A stretch of DNA of 64,000 bases from Mycobacterium sp. MBM (GTDB lineage Bacteria; Actinomycetota; Actinomycetes; Mycobacteriales; Mycobacteriaceae). The position numbers and the translations under genes are program-made. Positions 35,905-45,352 of the stretch are shown here, piece after piece (position 1 is the stretch's first letter; each line of letters opens with the position of its first letter). Under the pieces are notes generated by a model. It was not told where the DNA came from. It did not search any database and was given only the letters and a program-made list of their open reading frames with translations. Location of the stretch: the NCBI GenBank assembly GCA_021648845.1, contig JAKJHY010000001.1:496001-560000 (forward strand), written 5' to 3'.

Positions 35905-36741
35905 CTAGCGCTTCTTGCCGGTGCGCCGGCGACGGACGATGAGCTTGTCGCTCGCCTTGTTCGGCTTGCGGGTGCGGCCCTCGGGCTTGCCCCACGGGCT
36001 CACCGGGTGACGGCCACCGGAGGTCTTACCCTCACCACCGCCGTGCGGGTGGTCGACCGGGTTCATCACGACACCACGGACGGTGGGGCGCTTGCCCTTC
36101 CACCGCATACGACCGGCCTTGCCCCAGTTGATGTTGGCCTGCTCGGCGTTGCCGACCTCGCCGACGGTGGCGCGGCAGCGCACGTCGACGCGACGGATCT
36201 CGCCACTGGGCATACGCAGGGAGGCGTAGCTGCCTTCCTTGCCCAGCAGCTGGATGCTGACGCCGGCCGAGCGGGCCAGCTTGGCCCCGCCGCCGGGACG
36301 CAGCTCCACCGCGTGGATGACCGTACCGGCCGGGATGTTGCGCAGCGGCAGGTTGTTACCCGGCTTGATGTCGGCGTTGGCGCCCGACTCCACGATGGTG
36401 CCCTGCTTGAGTCCCTGCGGCGCGATGATGTAGCGCTTCTCGCCGTCCAGGTAGTGCAGCAGCGCGATGTTCGCGGTGCGGTTGGGGTCGTACTCGATGT
36501 GCGCGACCTTGGCGTCGACGCCGTCCTTGTCGTGGCGACGGAAGTCGATCACGCGGTAGGCGCGCTTGTGGCCACCACCCTTGTGCCGAGTGGTGATGCG
36601 GCCGTGGGCGTTACGTCCGCCCTTGCCGTGCAGCGGACGAACCAGCGACTTCTCCGGATGGTCGCGAGTGATCTCGGCGAAATCGGAGACGCTGGCACCG
36701 CGACGACCCGGGGTCGTCGGCTTGTACTTGCGAATTGCCAT
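35905..36741 (-). CDS. rplB: 50S ribosomal protein L2
   Basis: 278 residues. Required for subunit joining and peptidyl transfer. [26 protein letters not shown], and near the C-terminus [19 protein letters not shown] with the conserved histidine implicated in activity, are diagnostic. Gene order rplW-rplB-rpsS is standard for the S10 operon. Confidence 0.98.
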   Translation of the reverse strand: MAIRKYKPTTPGRRGASVSDFAEITRDHPEKSLVRPLHGKGGRNAHGRITTRHKGGGHKRAYRVIDFRRHDKDGVDAKVAHIEYDPNRTANIALLHYLDGEKRYIIAPQGLKQGTIVESGANADIKPGNNLPLRNIPAGTVIHAVELRPGGGAKLARSAGVSIQLLGKEGSYASLRMPSGEIRRVDVRCRATVGEVGNAEQANINWGKAGRMRWKGKRPTVRGVVMNPVDHPHGGGEGKTSGGRHPVSPWGKPEGRTRKPNKASDKLIVRRRRTGKKR

Positions 36742-36772
36742 GTGTCTGGACTCTCTGTTTCCCGTCCGGCGG

Positions 36773-37075
36773 TTAGGCCGGCGCTCCGAACAAGTCGATC
36801 GGCTTGCTGCCCGCGGCCAGGGTCACGATGGCGCGCTTGGTGCTCTTGCGCGTGCCGTAGCCGCTGCGGGTCCGCTTGCGCTTGCCGTTGCGGTTCAACG
36901 TGTTCACCGAGTCGACCTTGACGGAGAAGATCTTCTCGATCGCGATCTTGATCTGCGTCTTGTTCGAGTCCGGGTGCACGACGAACGTGTACACGTTGTC
37001 CTCGATCAGCGAGTACGACTTCTCCGAGATGACCGGGGCCAGGATGATGTCGCGGGGGTCGGTAATCGTAGCCAT
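36773..37075 (-). CDS. rplW: 50S ribosomal protein L23
   Basis: 100 residues. Main docking site for trigger factor and SRP at the tunnel exit. [42 protein letters not shown] is diagnostic. The C-terminal DLFGAPA replaces the longer loop of some homologues. It overlaps the rplD stop by one base. Confidence 0.97.
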   Translation of the reverse strand: MATITDPRDIILAPVISEKSYSLIEDNVYTFVVHPDSNKTQIKIAIEKIFSVKVDSVNTLNRNGKRKRTRSGYGTRKSTKRAIVTLAAGSKPIDLFGAPA

Positions 37076-37731
37076 CAGACCGACGCTCCTTCTTTTTGAT
37101 CCTTCGTGTGCGCACTGATGTAGGCGTCCAGCGCCTCGACGCTGAAGATCACGTCGTCGGCGTGCAGCACGTCGTAGGCGTTGAGCTGATCAGCCGGCAG
37201 CACATGAACGTTCGGCAGGTTGCGCACGCTCTTGGCCCCGACCTCATCGCTGCGCCCGATGACGATCAGGATGCTCTTGTTGGTGGTCAGGGTCTCCAGG
37301 AACGCCTTGGCCGCCTTGGTCGACGGGGTCTGCCCGCTGACCAGTTCGGTGATCGCGTGGATGCGGTCGTTACGGGCCCGGTCCGAGAGCGCCCCGCGGG
37401 TGGCGGCGGCGATCATCTTCTTGGGGGTGCGCTCGCTGTAGTCACGCGGCTTCGGTCCGTGCACGATGCCACCACCGGTGAACTGCGGCGCGCGGGTCGA
37501 ACCCTGACGGGCGCGGCCGGTGCCCTTCTGGCGGTACGGCTTCTTGCCGCCACCGGACACCTCGGCACGCGTCTTCGCCGAGTGCGTGCCCTGCCGCTTG
37601 GCGGCCAGCTGCGCGGTCACGACCTGATGCAGCAGCGCGATATTGGGTTCCACATCGAACAGCGCGGAGGGCAACTCGACGGTGCCGTCCTTCTTGCCGT
37701 CCGGAGTGTGAACGTCAAGCTTGAGAGCCAT
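37075..37731 (-). CDS. rplD: 50S ribosomal protein L4
   Basis: 218 residues. Its long loop ([40 protein letters not shown]) reaches the exit tunnel, next to the macrolide site. In E. coli, L4 also autoregulates the S10 operon; whether that holds here is unknown. It overlaps both rplC and rplW by one base. Confidence 0.97.
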   Translation of the reverse strand: MALKLDVHTPDGKKDGTVELPSALFDVEPNIALLHQVVTAQLAAKRQGTHSAKTRAEVSGGGKKPYRQKGTGRARQGSTRAPQFTGGGIVHGPKPRDYSERTPKKMIAAATRGALSDRARNDRIHAITELVSGQTPSTKAAKAFLETLTTNKSILIVIGRSDEVGAKSVRNLPNVHVLPADQLNAYDVLHADDVIFSVEALDAYISAHTKDQKEGASV

Positions 37732-38408
37732 TACTTCTCACCTCGTTTGATCGCGGTGCGGACCACGACGAGTCCACCGTTGCGCCCGGGGACAGCGCCC
37801 TTGATCAGCAGCACGCCGTTCTCGGCATCGACCTTGTGGACCTTCAGGTTCTGGGTGGTGACGCGGTCGCTACCCATCCGGCCCGACATGCGGGTGCCCT
37901 TGAAGACACGGCCCGGGGTGGCACAGCCACCGATGGAGCCGGGGCGGCGGTGCACGGCCTGGGCGCCGTGGCTGGCGCCCTGACCCGAGAAGCCGTGGCG
38001 CTTCATGGTGCCGGCGAAGCCCTTGCCCTTGCTGGTGCCGGTCACGTCGACATAGGCACCGTCGGCGAAGATTTCGGCGGTCAGCTCCTGGCCGACCTCA
38101 TAGGCGTCCGCTGCTTCTGCACTGTCGAGCCGCAGCTCGGCGAGATGGCGGCGCGGGTTCACACCGGCGGCGGCGAACTGGCCGGCGACCGGCTTGTTCA
38201 CCTTGCGCGGGCTGATCTCGCCGTAGGCCAGCTGCACTGCGCTGTAACCGTCGCGCTCCGGGGTGCGGATGCGCGTCACGACGTTGGGGCCGGCCTTGAC
38301 GACCGTGACCGGGACGACCTTGTTGTTCTCGTCGAACACCTGCGTCATGCCCAGCTTGGTGCCCAAGATGCCACGGCGCGAAGCGCCGGACTTAGCACTG
38401 TTAGCCAT
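37731..38408 (-). CDS. rplC: 50S ribosomal protein L3
   Basis: 225 residues. One of the first assembly proteins, with a tentacle reaching the peptidyl transferase centre. [37 protein letters not shown] and the loop [38 protein letters not shown], carrying the glutamine methylated by PrmB in other bacteria, are diagnostic. The N-terminus has an extra ~10 residues ([12 protein letters not shown]) compared with M. tuberculosis L3; an internal start is not excluded. Confidence 0.97.
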   Translation of the reverse strand: MANSAKSGASRRGILGTKLGMTQVFDENNKVVPVTVVKAGPNVVTRIRTPERDGYSAVQLAYGEISPRKVNKPVAGQFAAAGVNPRRHLAELRLDSAEAADAYEVGQELTAEIFADGAYVDVTGTSKGKGFAGTMKRHGFSGQGASHGAQAVHRRPGSIGGCATPGRVFKGTRMSGRMGSDRVTTQNLKVHKVDAENGVLLIKGAVPGRNGGLVVVRTAIKRGEK

Positions 38409-38421
38409 TCTTCCGGGTCCT

Positions 38422-38727
38422 TTACTGGATGTTGACGTCGACGCTGGCCGGCAGATCGATGCGCATCAGGGCGTCAACGGTCTTCGGGGTGGGGTCGAGG
38501 ATGTCGATAAGGCGCTTGTGGGTACGCATCTCGAAATGCTCCCGCGAGTCCTTGTACTTATGGGGGGACCGGATAACGCAGTACACGTTCTTCTCGGTCG
38601 GCAGCGGCACCGGGCCGACCACGCTTGCTCCCGTACGGGTGACCGTCTCGACGATCTTGCGCGCCGAGGCGTCAATCGCCTCGTGGTCGTAGGCCTTCAG
38701 CCTGATGCGGATCTTCTGTCCCGCCAC
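38422..38727 (-). CDS. rpsJ: 30S ribosomal protein S10 (NusE)
   Basis: 101 residues from a GTG start at 38725-38727. Part of the 30S head, and with NusB part of transcription antitermination complexes. [25 protein letters not shown] and the [23 protein letters not shown] block are diagnostic. It heads the S10 operon; an AGGAAAG-type ribosome-binding site and a perfect hairpin lie in the leader just upstream. Confidence 0.98.
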
Positions 38728-38751
38728 GCTTTCCTACCTCACTATTAGGGC

Positions 38752-38772
38752 TTCCGCGCTTCGGGCGCGGAA
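38752..38772 (-). promoter_or_regulatory. leader hairpin upstream of rpsJ
   Basis: TTCCGCGC-N5-GCGCGGAA, a perfect 8-bp stem with a 5-nt loop, ends 25 nt before the rpsJ GTG. On the transcript it would sit right before the ribosome-binding site, a position suited to translational autoregulation or attenuation. Confidence 0.45.
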
Positions 38773-39028
38773 AACTCTGTCTTCGTGCGCGCTGCCGGCG
38801 GGTCTCCCCGCAGGACAGCACGCTGGCTATGCCGCCGCTGTTTACCTGTCTGTGGTTCACCGACCCCCGCGCTCGGGTGTGTCGCCCGCACGCACACTCT
38901 TTTGCGCAGATATTTCGTCGCAATCGAGGTGGGGACCGGATGCGTCCGCGAAGGACGCCGGTCGGATGCCCTCGGCCAGGCGAACCCGGCTGAAGGCAAC
39001 CCGAACAGTATGCCTCAGATCGCGGCGT

Positions 39029-39240
39029 CCTCCAAATCCCGGTTTAGGCAGCTCGCAGCCTCGGCGGACGGCGGTCGAGGTGCCCAAACCGCCCGCCCGC
39101 CTACCGCACGTCGGCCAACGACGCGTGGGCCTCGACCTCGCTGAAACCAGGTAGCCGAAGCCGCCCGATCCGCTACCTCACGTCAGCCGACCGCGGTCGC
39201 CCTCGCTCCGCACTGAAACCAGGTAGCCGAGCCGCGCGTG
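39029..39240. repeat. ~72-bp tandem repeat upstream of the S10 operon
   Basis: An identical 18-mer CTGAAACCAGGTAGCCGA occurs at 39141-39158 and 39213-39230, exactly 72 bp apart. A second landmark CTACC(T/G)CACGTC occurs at 39101 and 39173, also 72 bp apart. A degenerate earlier unit can be aligned from about 39069. The same landmarks and spacing occur at 12509-12690 on the far side of the ribosomal block. Confidence 0.7.
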
Positions 39241-39284
39241 AAGCACACCGGGCAACGATCTTACTCCCGAGTAAGGTGTATGCG

Positions 39285-39764
39285 ATGACCCAGAGTCCCA
39301 CCTATCGCGCCTGGCAGCGGTTGTCCGATAAACCGCTGGGCAGCCGGCTGTTCTCGGCGGCCGCGATGATCCGGGTCCCCTACTTCGCCACGGTGCTGCC
39401 GCATGTCGTCGAGATGGCCCCGGGCTGCGCCGAGGTGACGGTCCCCAAGTGGTTCTTGCTGCACAACCACCTGCACACCGTGCACGCGATCGCCTCCTGC
39501 AACGCCGCCGAGGTCGCCATGGGGATGGCCATGGAAGCGACAGTGCCCGGCACTCACCGCTGGATTCCGAAGGGGATGACGGTGCAGTACCTGGCCAAGG
39601 CCACCACCTCGCTGCGAGCGCGCGCCGAGTTCACCCCACCCGACTTCGACACCGTCACCGAGGGTGTCGAACTGGTGATACCGGTCAGCATCACCGATCG
39701 CGCCGGCACCGAGGTGGTGCACGCCGATATCACCTGTTGGGTGACGCCGGCCGCTCAGAGATAG
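39285..39764 (+). CDS. DUF4442/hotdog-fold thioesterase-like protein
   Basis: 159 residues from the ATG at 39285 (AAGG 8 nt upstream; a GTG at 39276 would add three). A single hotdog domain: the LHNHLHTVHAIASCNAAEVAMGMAMEA helix is the central hot-dog sausage, and GMTVQYLAKATTSLRARAEF the following strand, as in DUF4442/PaaI-like acyl-CoA thioesterases. The catalytic acidic residue is not obvious. It converges on the SnoaL-like gene and the two overlap by 10 bp at their 3' ends. Role unknown. Confidence 0.8.
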   Translation: MTQSPTYRAWQRLSDKPLGSRLFSAAAMIRVPYFATVLPHVVEMAPGCAEVTVPKWFLLHNHLHTVHAIASCNAAEVAMGMAMEATVPGTHRWIPKGMTVQYLAKATTSLRARAEFTPPDFDTVTEGVELVIPVSITDRAGTEVVHADITCWVTPAAQR

Positions 39765-40090
39765 GTGCCGTGCCCCTCCCGCACCAGCTCGCCGTCGAAG
39801 AGGAGCACCTCGTTGACCAGCCCGCCGGCCTGGTTTCGGTAGTTGATCACCAGACTCGACACGCCGCGGTACACGCCGAGCACCTCGAAATGCAGGTCCG
39901 GTAGCTGCGCCAGGGCCGTGGTCCAATAGTCACGCAACGCAGCCTTCCCACGGATCAGCCCGCCGCTGGCCGGGATGACGCGCGCCGCGACCGGGGAGGT
40001 GAACACGACGTCCTCGTGGAAGTGCGCCAGCACGGCCTCGACATCGTGGCGATTCCACGCCGCGACCCATTCTTGGGCGAACTCGCTCAT
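39755..40090 (-). CDS. SnoaL-like / NTF2-fold protein
   Basis: 111 residues from the ATG at 40088-40090. A cone-shaped alpha+beta NTF2 fold is suggested by FAQEWVAAWNRHDVEAVLAHFHEDVVFTSPVAARV, then IRGKAALRDYWTTALAQLPDLHFEVLGVY. Proteins like this act as small isomerases, hydrolases or ligand binders; the substrate is unknown. The start overlaps the esterase stop (ATGA), so it is cotranscribed with the esterase. Confidence 0.82.
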   Translation of the reverse strand: MSEFAQEWVAAWNRHDVEAVLAHFHEDVVFTSPVAARVIPASGGLIRGKAALRDYWTTALAQLPDLHFEVLGVYRGVSSLVINYRNQAGGLVNEVLLFDGELVREGHGTYL

Positions 40091-41685
40091 TTGGCCTCCA
40101 ACCCGTCCCAGAACCCGCACTGATGCTGCGCGCTGTAATCATCGATGAGGCGACTCCCGTCCGGGCGCAGCGACATCCAAGGCGTGCCCCCGTGCAGCGC
40201 CGGCCAGTCCGGGGCCCCCGGCGCGCGGGGCACCCCGTCGGATACGAAGTGTGCCCAGTAGTCGATCATCTGGCTCGACAAGCGTCGCTGGGCCGGGTTC
40301 AGCGCCGGCGCGCCACCGACGTCGAACAGGTAGCGCAGTTCCAGTGAGTGACTGGCGCCGACGGGAAAAGGCAAGCTGCGCATCGGCTCCGGCGTCGGCG
40401 GATCGGGATCGTCGAACTGGTAGGCGTAGACGCGTCGGCCCTGCGACAACTGGCCGGCCATCCGGGCGGTGACGCACGCGAAGACGCCGTCGGTGACCGC
40501 TGCCGCGTACGCCAGGGCCGCGCTGCCCCCGTACCGGTCCAGGGGATATCGCGCACCCACCGCCGCCGCCGCGGGGCCGAAGGTGCTTTCCAGCAGCCCG
40601 GGGTACTCCCCCGCCGTGTACTGCCGCCCCGCGCGCAGGTACTGCAATGCGACGAACAGCGTGAACTCGTCACGGTTGGTACCGATCAGGACGGGCACCT
40701 CGGCGGCGCGCCCCGCCCGGAACGCGATCATCGGATCCTCGGGCAGGACTACGGTGCCGTGCACCGGCCCGCTCAACGTGTCCTCCCCGATCCGGGCGTA
40801 CCACACCGGTTTACGCAGCTTGGTCTCCGGCAGCGCCCGCAGGCAGGCGGCCACCGTCGCCGGGTCGGCACAGCCCACATCGCGTGCGTAATCGGCACTG
40901 ATGCGCTCGGCCTGCGGTAGTGCCAGCTGGGCCTGACACGGTCCGCTCTGGATGATCGCGGCCCGGAACAGTCCGGCCGAGCCCGGCGCGACCAGGTGGT
41001 CGCACACCGACATCGCACCGGCCGATTCACCGGCGATGGTCACCGCCTGCGGGTCGCCACCGAACGCCGAGATGTTGTCGCGCACCCAGCGCAGCGCCGC
41101 CTGCTGATCCTGCAGGCCGTAATTGCCGACCGCGCCCTCGGGCCCGAGTGCCGGATGCGCCAGGAACCCGAGGGCACCGAGGCGGTAGTTGAGTGTCACG
41201 ACGACGATATCGCCGCGGTCGACGAACCAGCGCGAGTCGTACATGGCGCCGTTGCCGTTGATGAACGCGCCGCCGTGGATCCAAACCATCACCGGCCGAA
41301 GCTCTTCCGCCGGTGGCGGCGTCCACACGTTCAGGGTCAGACAGTCCTCGTCGGTTTGCCTGCCCATCTCAAGGTCGCTGCCCTCGTCCTGCACACAGCG
41401 CGGCCCGGCCTTAGTGGCGTCGCGCACACCCGCCCAGGGTTGCATCGGTTGTGGGGGCTGCCAGCGCAGCGGTCCCACCGGTGGTGCCGCGTACGGGATT
41501 CCCGCGAAATGCCGCTTGTCGAGGGTGGCCACCCCCCGCAGTAGACCCGCGGACGTGGTCACCACGGACGGATCGGGCGGCTGCGCGGCGGGATGGTCGG
41601 CGCTCTCGCGGCCGCAGCCGAGGGTGAGGGCCCCGACGCTCAGTAATGCCAGCGCACAGCGCATGATTCGCGATATCGGGGGCAC
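40087..41685 (-). CDS. lipoprotein type-B carboxylesterase/lipase
   Basis: 532 residues. Lipobox LTLGC at about residues 20-24 marks a membrane-anchored, exported lipoprotein. The alpha/beta-hydrolase core has the oxyanion HGG (VMVWIHGGAFINGNGAMYD), the nucleophile elbow GESAG (AVTIAGESAGAMSV), and PVGASHSLELRYLF carrying the likely histidine. The family hydrolyses carboxylic esters; PnbA-type enzymes are relatives. The start shown is a GTG; an ATG at 41662-41664 would still keep the signal peptide. It is divergent from the P450 gene, with ~100 bp between the two starts. Confidence 0.9.
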   Translation of the reverse strand: MPPISRIMRCALALLSVGALTLGCGRESADHPAAQPPDPSVVTTSAGLLRGVATLDKRHFAGIPYAAPPVGPLRWQPPQPMQPWAGVRDATKAGPRCVQDEGSDLEMGRQTDEDCLTLNVWTPPPAEELRPVMVWIHGGAFINGNGAMYDSRWFVDRGDIVVVTLNYRLGALGFLAHPALGPEGAVGNYGLQDQQAALRWVRDNISAFGGDPQAVTIAGESAGAMSVCDHLVAPGSAGLFRAAIIQSGPCQAQLALPQAERISADYARDVGCADPATVAACLRALPETKLRKPVWYARIGEDTLSGPVHGTVVLPEDPMIAFRAGRAAEVPVLIGTNRDEFTLFVALQYLRAGRQYTAGEYPGLLESTFGPAAAAVGARYPLDRYGGSAALAYAAAVTDGVFACVTARMAGQLSQGRRVYAYQFDDPDPPTPEPMRSLPFPVGASHSLELRYLFDVGGAPALNPAQRRLSSQMIDYWAHFVSDGVPRAPGAPDWPALHGGTPWMSLRPDGSRLIDDYSAQHQCGFWDGLEAK

Positions 41686-41787
41686 TCCCCGAGCCTACTG
41701 ACGACGATTCGGGCATTCTCGGGTCCAGTGCCCGCGGCCTCCCCTAAACTGCGACTTGACACCCGTCAAACAAAGAAGGGGCCGTTG

Positions 41788-43053
41788 ATGAGCACTCCGA
41801 CCAAGGACGACAGGGTCAGCCAGTACGCCCGTGTCTTCGTCGAGCCGAAGGCGTACGCCGATGACGCCCGCCTGCACGAGGCGCTGACCTATCTGCGCGC
41901 CCATGAGCCGGTCGTCCGGGTCGAGTCCAAGCTTTACCGTCCGTTCTGGGCGATCACCAAACACGCCGACATCATGGCCATCGAGCGCGAGAACGACCTG
42001 TTTCTCAGCGAACCCCGTCCACTGCTGGCCACCGCGGCCGCCGACGACCTGGCCAAGGAGCAGCTGGAGGCGGGCATGGGACTGCGCACGCTGATCCACA
42101 TGGACGACCCGCACCACCGCAAGGTCCGGGCCATCGGGGCCGACTGGTTCCGCCCCAAAGCCATGCGCGACCTGAAAGTCCGCGTCGACGAACTCGCCAA
42201 GCGCTATGTGGACCGGATGCGCGATATCGGGCCCGAATGCGATTTCGTCACCGAGATCGCGGTGCATTTCCCGCTCTACGTCATCATGTCGCTGCTCGGG
42301 CTGCCCGAGGACGACTACGAGCGAATGCACATGCTCACCCAGGAGATGTTCGGCGGTGACGATGACGAGTACAAGCGTGCCGCCGGCTCGCTGGAGGATC
42401 AGCTGCAGGTGCTACTCGACTTCTTCGCCTATTTCTCCACGCTGACCGCGTCGCGCCGGGAGAACCCGACCGAGGATCTGGCCTCGGCCATCGCCAACGG
42501 CCGCATCGACGGCGAACCGCTCAGCGATGTGGATACCGCGTCGTATTACGTGATAGTCGCCAGCGCCGGGCACGACACCACCAAGGACGCCATCTCCGGT
42601 GGCTTGCTGGCCCTGATCGAGAATCCCGATCAACTCGACCGGCTACGCGCGGACCCCACGCTGATGGGCACCGCGGTGGAGGAGATGATCCGTTGGGCGA
42701 CACCGGTGAAGGAATTCATGCGGACCGCCGCCGCCGACACCGAGGTGCGCGGTGTGCGCATCGCCGAGGGCGACTCCGTGTACCTGGCTTATGTTTCCGG
42801 AAACCGTGACGAAGAAGTGTTCGAGGAGCCGTTCCGCTTCGACGTCGGTCGCGACCCGAACAAGCACGTCGCATTCGGCTATGGAGTGCACTTCTGCCTC
42901 GGCGCCGCGCTGGCCAGGATGGAGATGAACAGCCTGTTCTCCGAACTCATTCCGCGGCTGGACTCGATCGAGTTGGCCGGCACGCCGGAGCTGTCCGCGA
43001 CGACCTTCGTCGGGGGGCTCAAACACCTACCGGTCAGGTATTCACTGCGGTAG
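41788..43053 (+). CDS. cytochrome P450
   Basis: 421 residues from the ATG at 41788 (GAAGGGG upstream); a longer frame from 41728 has no support. A soluble bacterial P450 with all signatures: I-helix oxygen motif AGHDTT, ExxR in EEMIRWATP, and the heme-ligand loop FGYGVHFCLG with Cys370 as thiolate. HMDDPHHRKVR is the C-helix heme contact. No ferredoxin gene adjoins it, so it must borrow electrons from elsewhere. The subfamily was not assigned; the substrate is unknown. Its 3' end overlaps the convergent TetR gene by 20 bp. Confidence 0.94.
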   Translation: MSTPTKDDRVSQYARVFVEPKAYADDARLHEALTYLRAHEPVVRVESKLYRPFWAITKHADIMAIERENDLFLSEPRPLLATAAADDLAKEQLEAGMGLRTLIHMDDPHHRKVRAIGADWFRPKAMRDLKVRVDELAKRYVDRMRDIGPECDFVTEIAVHFPLYVIMSLLGLPEDDYERMHMLTQEMFGGDDDEYKRAAGSLEDQLQVLLDFFAYFSTLTASRRENPTEDLASAIANGRIDGEPLSDVDTASYYVIVASAGHDTTKDAISGGLLALIENPDQLDRLRADPTLMGTAVEEMIRWATPVKEFMRTAAADTEVRGVRIAEGDSVYLAYVSGNRDEEVFEEPFRFDVGRDPNKHVAFGYGVHFCLGAALARMEMNSLFSELIPRLDSIELAGTPELSATTFVGGLKHLPVRYSLR

Positions 43054-43669
43054 CGCCGCCCGCCCCGGAGCGGCCGGCCAGAAATCCGTCGACGGCCGTC
43101 CGGGCGACGGCGCGATAGTCGAAGTCGGCCACGGTGCTCAGCTTGCCCAGCACGATGGGCCCGACCAGCAGGGCCACCGCCTGTACCCGGTCGACATCAC
43201 CTAGTTCCGCCACCGCGTCCGGGCTGTCGAAGATCGCGTCGAACGGCGCCGCATACTGCTCGGCGACTCGCTCCCGCAGGGTGCGCACCGCATCGCTCTC
43301 GTTAGCGCGTTCACCCCGATTCCACCAGGACGAATCGAGCCCACCGCCCAGCGCCAGCCAGGCCGTGGCAGCGAGGTTGAACGGCGCATCGACGATCAGA
43401 TCGGCAAAATTATCCAGCGCAGCGATCAGTCGCTCACGTGGGCTGCCGCCCTCCGGCGGAGTGGATGCGGGCGGCATCAGTGCATGGAAGGCCGCTGCCA
43501 ACAGGTCGTTTCCGCTCGGATAATGCCGGTACAGCGTCGCCCGCGCCACCTTGGAGGCGCGCACGACGGCGTCCACGGTCACCGCGTTCGGTCCCCCGGT
43601 GCGCAACAGCGCGGTGGCGGCGTCGAGCAACCGCGCCCGCGACCGCGCAACCCGCGGATCGCTGTCCAT
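43034..43669 (-). CDS. TetR-family repressor
   Basis: 211 residues from the ATG at 43667-43669, with AAGGAG 6 nt upstream. The N-terminal helix-turn-helix (RARLLDAATALLRTGGPNAVTVDAVVRASKVARATLYRHYPSGNDLL) is a textbook TetR domain. The C-terminal ligand domain is divergent. It is divergent from an EmrB-type pump, with two overlapping palindromes between them, the layout of LfrR/LfrA-like or QacR-like drug-efflux control. Confidence 0.93.
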   Translation of the reverse strand: MDSDPRVARSRARLLDAATALLRTGGPNAVTVDAVVRASKVARATLYRHYPSGNDLLAAAFHALMPPASTPPEGGSPRERLIAALDNFADLIVDAPFNLAATAWLALGGGLDSSWWNRGERANESDAVRTLRERVAEQYAAPFDAIFDSPDAVAELGDVDRVQAVALLVGPIVLGKLSTVADFDYRAVARTAVDGFLAGRSGAGGATAVNT

Positions 43670-43693
43670 CGCCAACTCCTTCCCGGCACACAA

Positions 43694-43719
43694 CGAGACT
43701 GTTAGTCTCGAAACGAGAC
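43694..43719. promoter_or_regulatory. overlapping palindromic operators of the TetR-pump pair
   Basis: CGAGACT-GTT-AGTCTCG (43694-43710) and GTCTCG-AAA-CGAGAC (43705-43719) are both perfect inverted repeats sharing six bases. They lie 25 bp before the TetR ATG and 17 bp before the pump start. They fit two staggered TetR dimers. Confidence 0.75.
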
Positions 43720-43735
43720 GGGCAGTATCAAAAGT

Positions 43736-45352
43736 ATGGCACGCGCCGAAAGAGGGGCAATGGTCCACGCACTCGCCGAGGCGCAGCAGTCTACCGATCC
43801 CGCCCTTGCCAAGGTGTCCGCCAGAGCTCGCGCCTGGACCCTGGTCATCGCGTGTCTCGGTGTGCTCCTGGTCATCTCGTCGATGGTGGCGCTCAATACC
43901 GCACTGCCCGACCTGGCCAGAGCCACATCGGCCAGCCAGACCGAACTCACCTGGATCGTCGACAGCTACACCCTGGCGCTCGCCTGTCTGCTGCTGCCCG
44001 CCGGGGCCCTCGGCGACCGCTACGGCCGCCGTGGCGCGCTACTGCTGGGGTTGGCCATCTTCGCCATCGCCTCGATCGCGCCGGTGATCTGGTCGGACCC
44101 GATGCACCTGATCATCGCCCGCGCAGCCGCCGGCGCCGGCGCCGCCTTCACCATGCCGGCGACGCTGTCCCTGCTGACCGCCGCCTATCCGAAAGACCAG
44201 CGCAACAAGGCCGTTGGCATCTGGGCCGGCACCGCGGGCAGCGGTTCGGTGCTCGGGATGCTCGGCTCGGGCGCGCTGCTGCACGCCTTCGAATGGCAGT
44301 CCATCTTCTGGGCCTTCACCGTCGCCAGCGCAGCGCTGTTCGCCGCCGCCCTGACCATCTCGACATCCCGGGAATCCGTCCCCACCCCGCTGGACTGGAC
44401 CGGAGCGGTCCTGATCGGTGGCGGCCTGGCGATCCTGGTGTTCGGCATTCTCGAGGCACCGGCCCGGGGCTGGACCGACGGACTGGTCATCGGCGGCATC
44501 GCGGTGGGCCTGCTGTTGTGCGTGGCCTTCGGGATTACCGAACTGCGCCAACGCCATCCACTGCTGGACGTTCGGTTGTTCGCAAACCCCGCCTTCGCCA
44601 CCGGCGCCGCCGCCATCACGGTGTTTTTCCTGTCCATGTTCGGCTTCTTCTATATCGTGATGCAGTACATGCAACTGATCCTGGGCTACAGCCCGATCAA
44701 GACGGCATTGGCGCTCGCACCACTGGTCGGACCGATCCTGGCACTGTCGGCGAGCGCGTTCTGGTACCTCCCGCGGTTAGGTCTGCGGATGGTGGTGTTC
44801 TGCGGTCTGGGACTCATCGCGGTCGGCTTCCTGTTGATGGGCGGTATCTCCGTCACCGACGGATACGGCGCGATGGGCTGGCCGATGCTGCTGCTCAGCG
44901 TCGGCATCGGGCTGCTGACCGCACCGATGACGTCGGCGATCATGAACAACATCCCCGACGACAAACAAGGGGTCGGATCGGCGGTCAACGACGCCACGCG
45001 CGAGGTCGGTGCCGCCCTGGGCATCGCGCTGGCGGGCTCTCTGCTGGCCGCGCAATACACCGACAAGCTGCTGCCACGCTTGCCGGCTCAGTTACCCGAA
45101 CCCGTGCGGGAGGCGCTCTCTGGTTCGCTGGGCCAGGCGCTCGAGGTCTCCGCGGGCATCGGCCCGGGCGGTGCCGAACTCGCCGAACTCAGCAGGGCCG
45201 CCTTCGTCGAGGCGATGAACACCGCGGTGGTCGGCCTGGCCGTCATCGTGGGGGTCAGCGCCGTCGTGATCTCCGCGTGGGCGCCCGGGCGCGATGATCG
45301 GCAGCTGCGCCTGGTGCGCAGCTATCTCGCCTCCGGCAGACACCGCGCCTAA
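43736..45352 (+). CDS. MFS drug:H+ antiporter, DHA2 family (EmrB/LfrA-like)
   Basis: 538 residues with about 14 membrane helices. Motif A GALGDRYGRRGALL, motif C-like GSGSVLGMLGSGALLHAFEWQSIFWAF, and DHA2-typical VALNTALPDLARATSASQTELTWIVDSYTLALA. It probably exports cationic dyes, fluoroquinolones or similar in exchange for protons. The start may be the ATG at 43736 or at 43760 (better AGAGGGG spacing). The TetR operators overlap its promoter, so it should be induced by its substrates. It converges on mftG with a 4-bp overlap. Confidence 0.92.
   Translation: MARAERGAMVHALAEAQQSTDPALAKVSARARAWTLVIACLGVLLVISSMVALNTALPDLARATSASQTELTWIVDSYTLALACLLLPAGALGDRYGRRGALLLGLAIFAIASIAPVIWSDPMHLIIARAAAGAGAAFTMPATLSLLTAAYPKDQRNKAVGIWAGTAGSGSVLGMLGSGALLHAFEWQSIFWAFTVASAALFAAALTISTSRESVPTPLDWTGAVLIGGGLAILVFGILEAPARGWTDGLVIGGIAVGLLLCVAFGITELRQRHPLLDVRLFANPAFATGAAAITVFFLSMFGFFYIVMQYMQLILGYSPIKTALALAPLVGPILALSASAFWYLPRLGLRMVVFCGLGLIAVGFLLMGGISVTDGYGAMGWPMLLLSVGIGLLTAPMTSAIMNNIPDDKQGVGSAVNDATREVGAALGIALAGSLLAAQYTDKLLPRLPAQLPEPVREALSGSLGQALEVSAGIGPGGAELAELSRAAFVEAMNTAVVGLAVIVGVSAVVISAWAPGRDDRQLRLVRSYLASGRHRA

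Larger units (their letters stand above)
38728..39284. other. 557-bp intergenic leader and promoter region of the S10 operon
   Basis: No protein gene is supported. Nearest to rpsJ is an 8-bp perfect hairpin (38752-38772), then a GC-rich leader up to about 38950, then the tandem 72-bp repeats (about 39029-39240). The S10 promoter must lie in the first 250 bp, but several weak -35/-10 pairings are possible and I could not choose one. The right end carries the leader of the DUF4442 gene, with AAGG 8 nt before its ATG. Confidence 0.6.

Noticed and set aside
38728..39284. tRNA or small RNA gene upstream of rpsJ
   Set aside because: No cloverleaf, no CCA-end pattern; the structure seen is the leader hairpin and tandem repeats.
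43438..45297. A ~1.9-kb plus-strand frame over the TetR and MFS genes in another frame
   Set aside because: Arg/Gly/His-rich reading of the MFS gene in the wrong frame; no transmembrane pattern.
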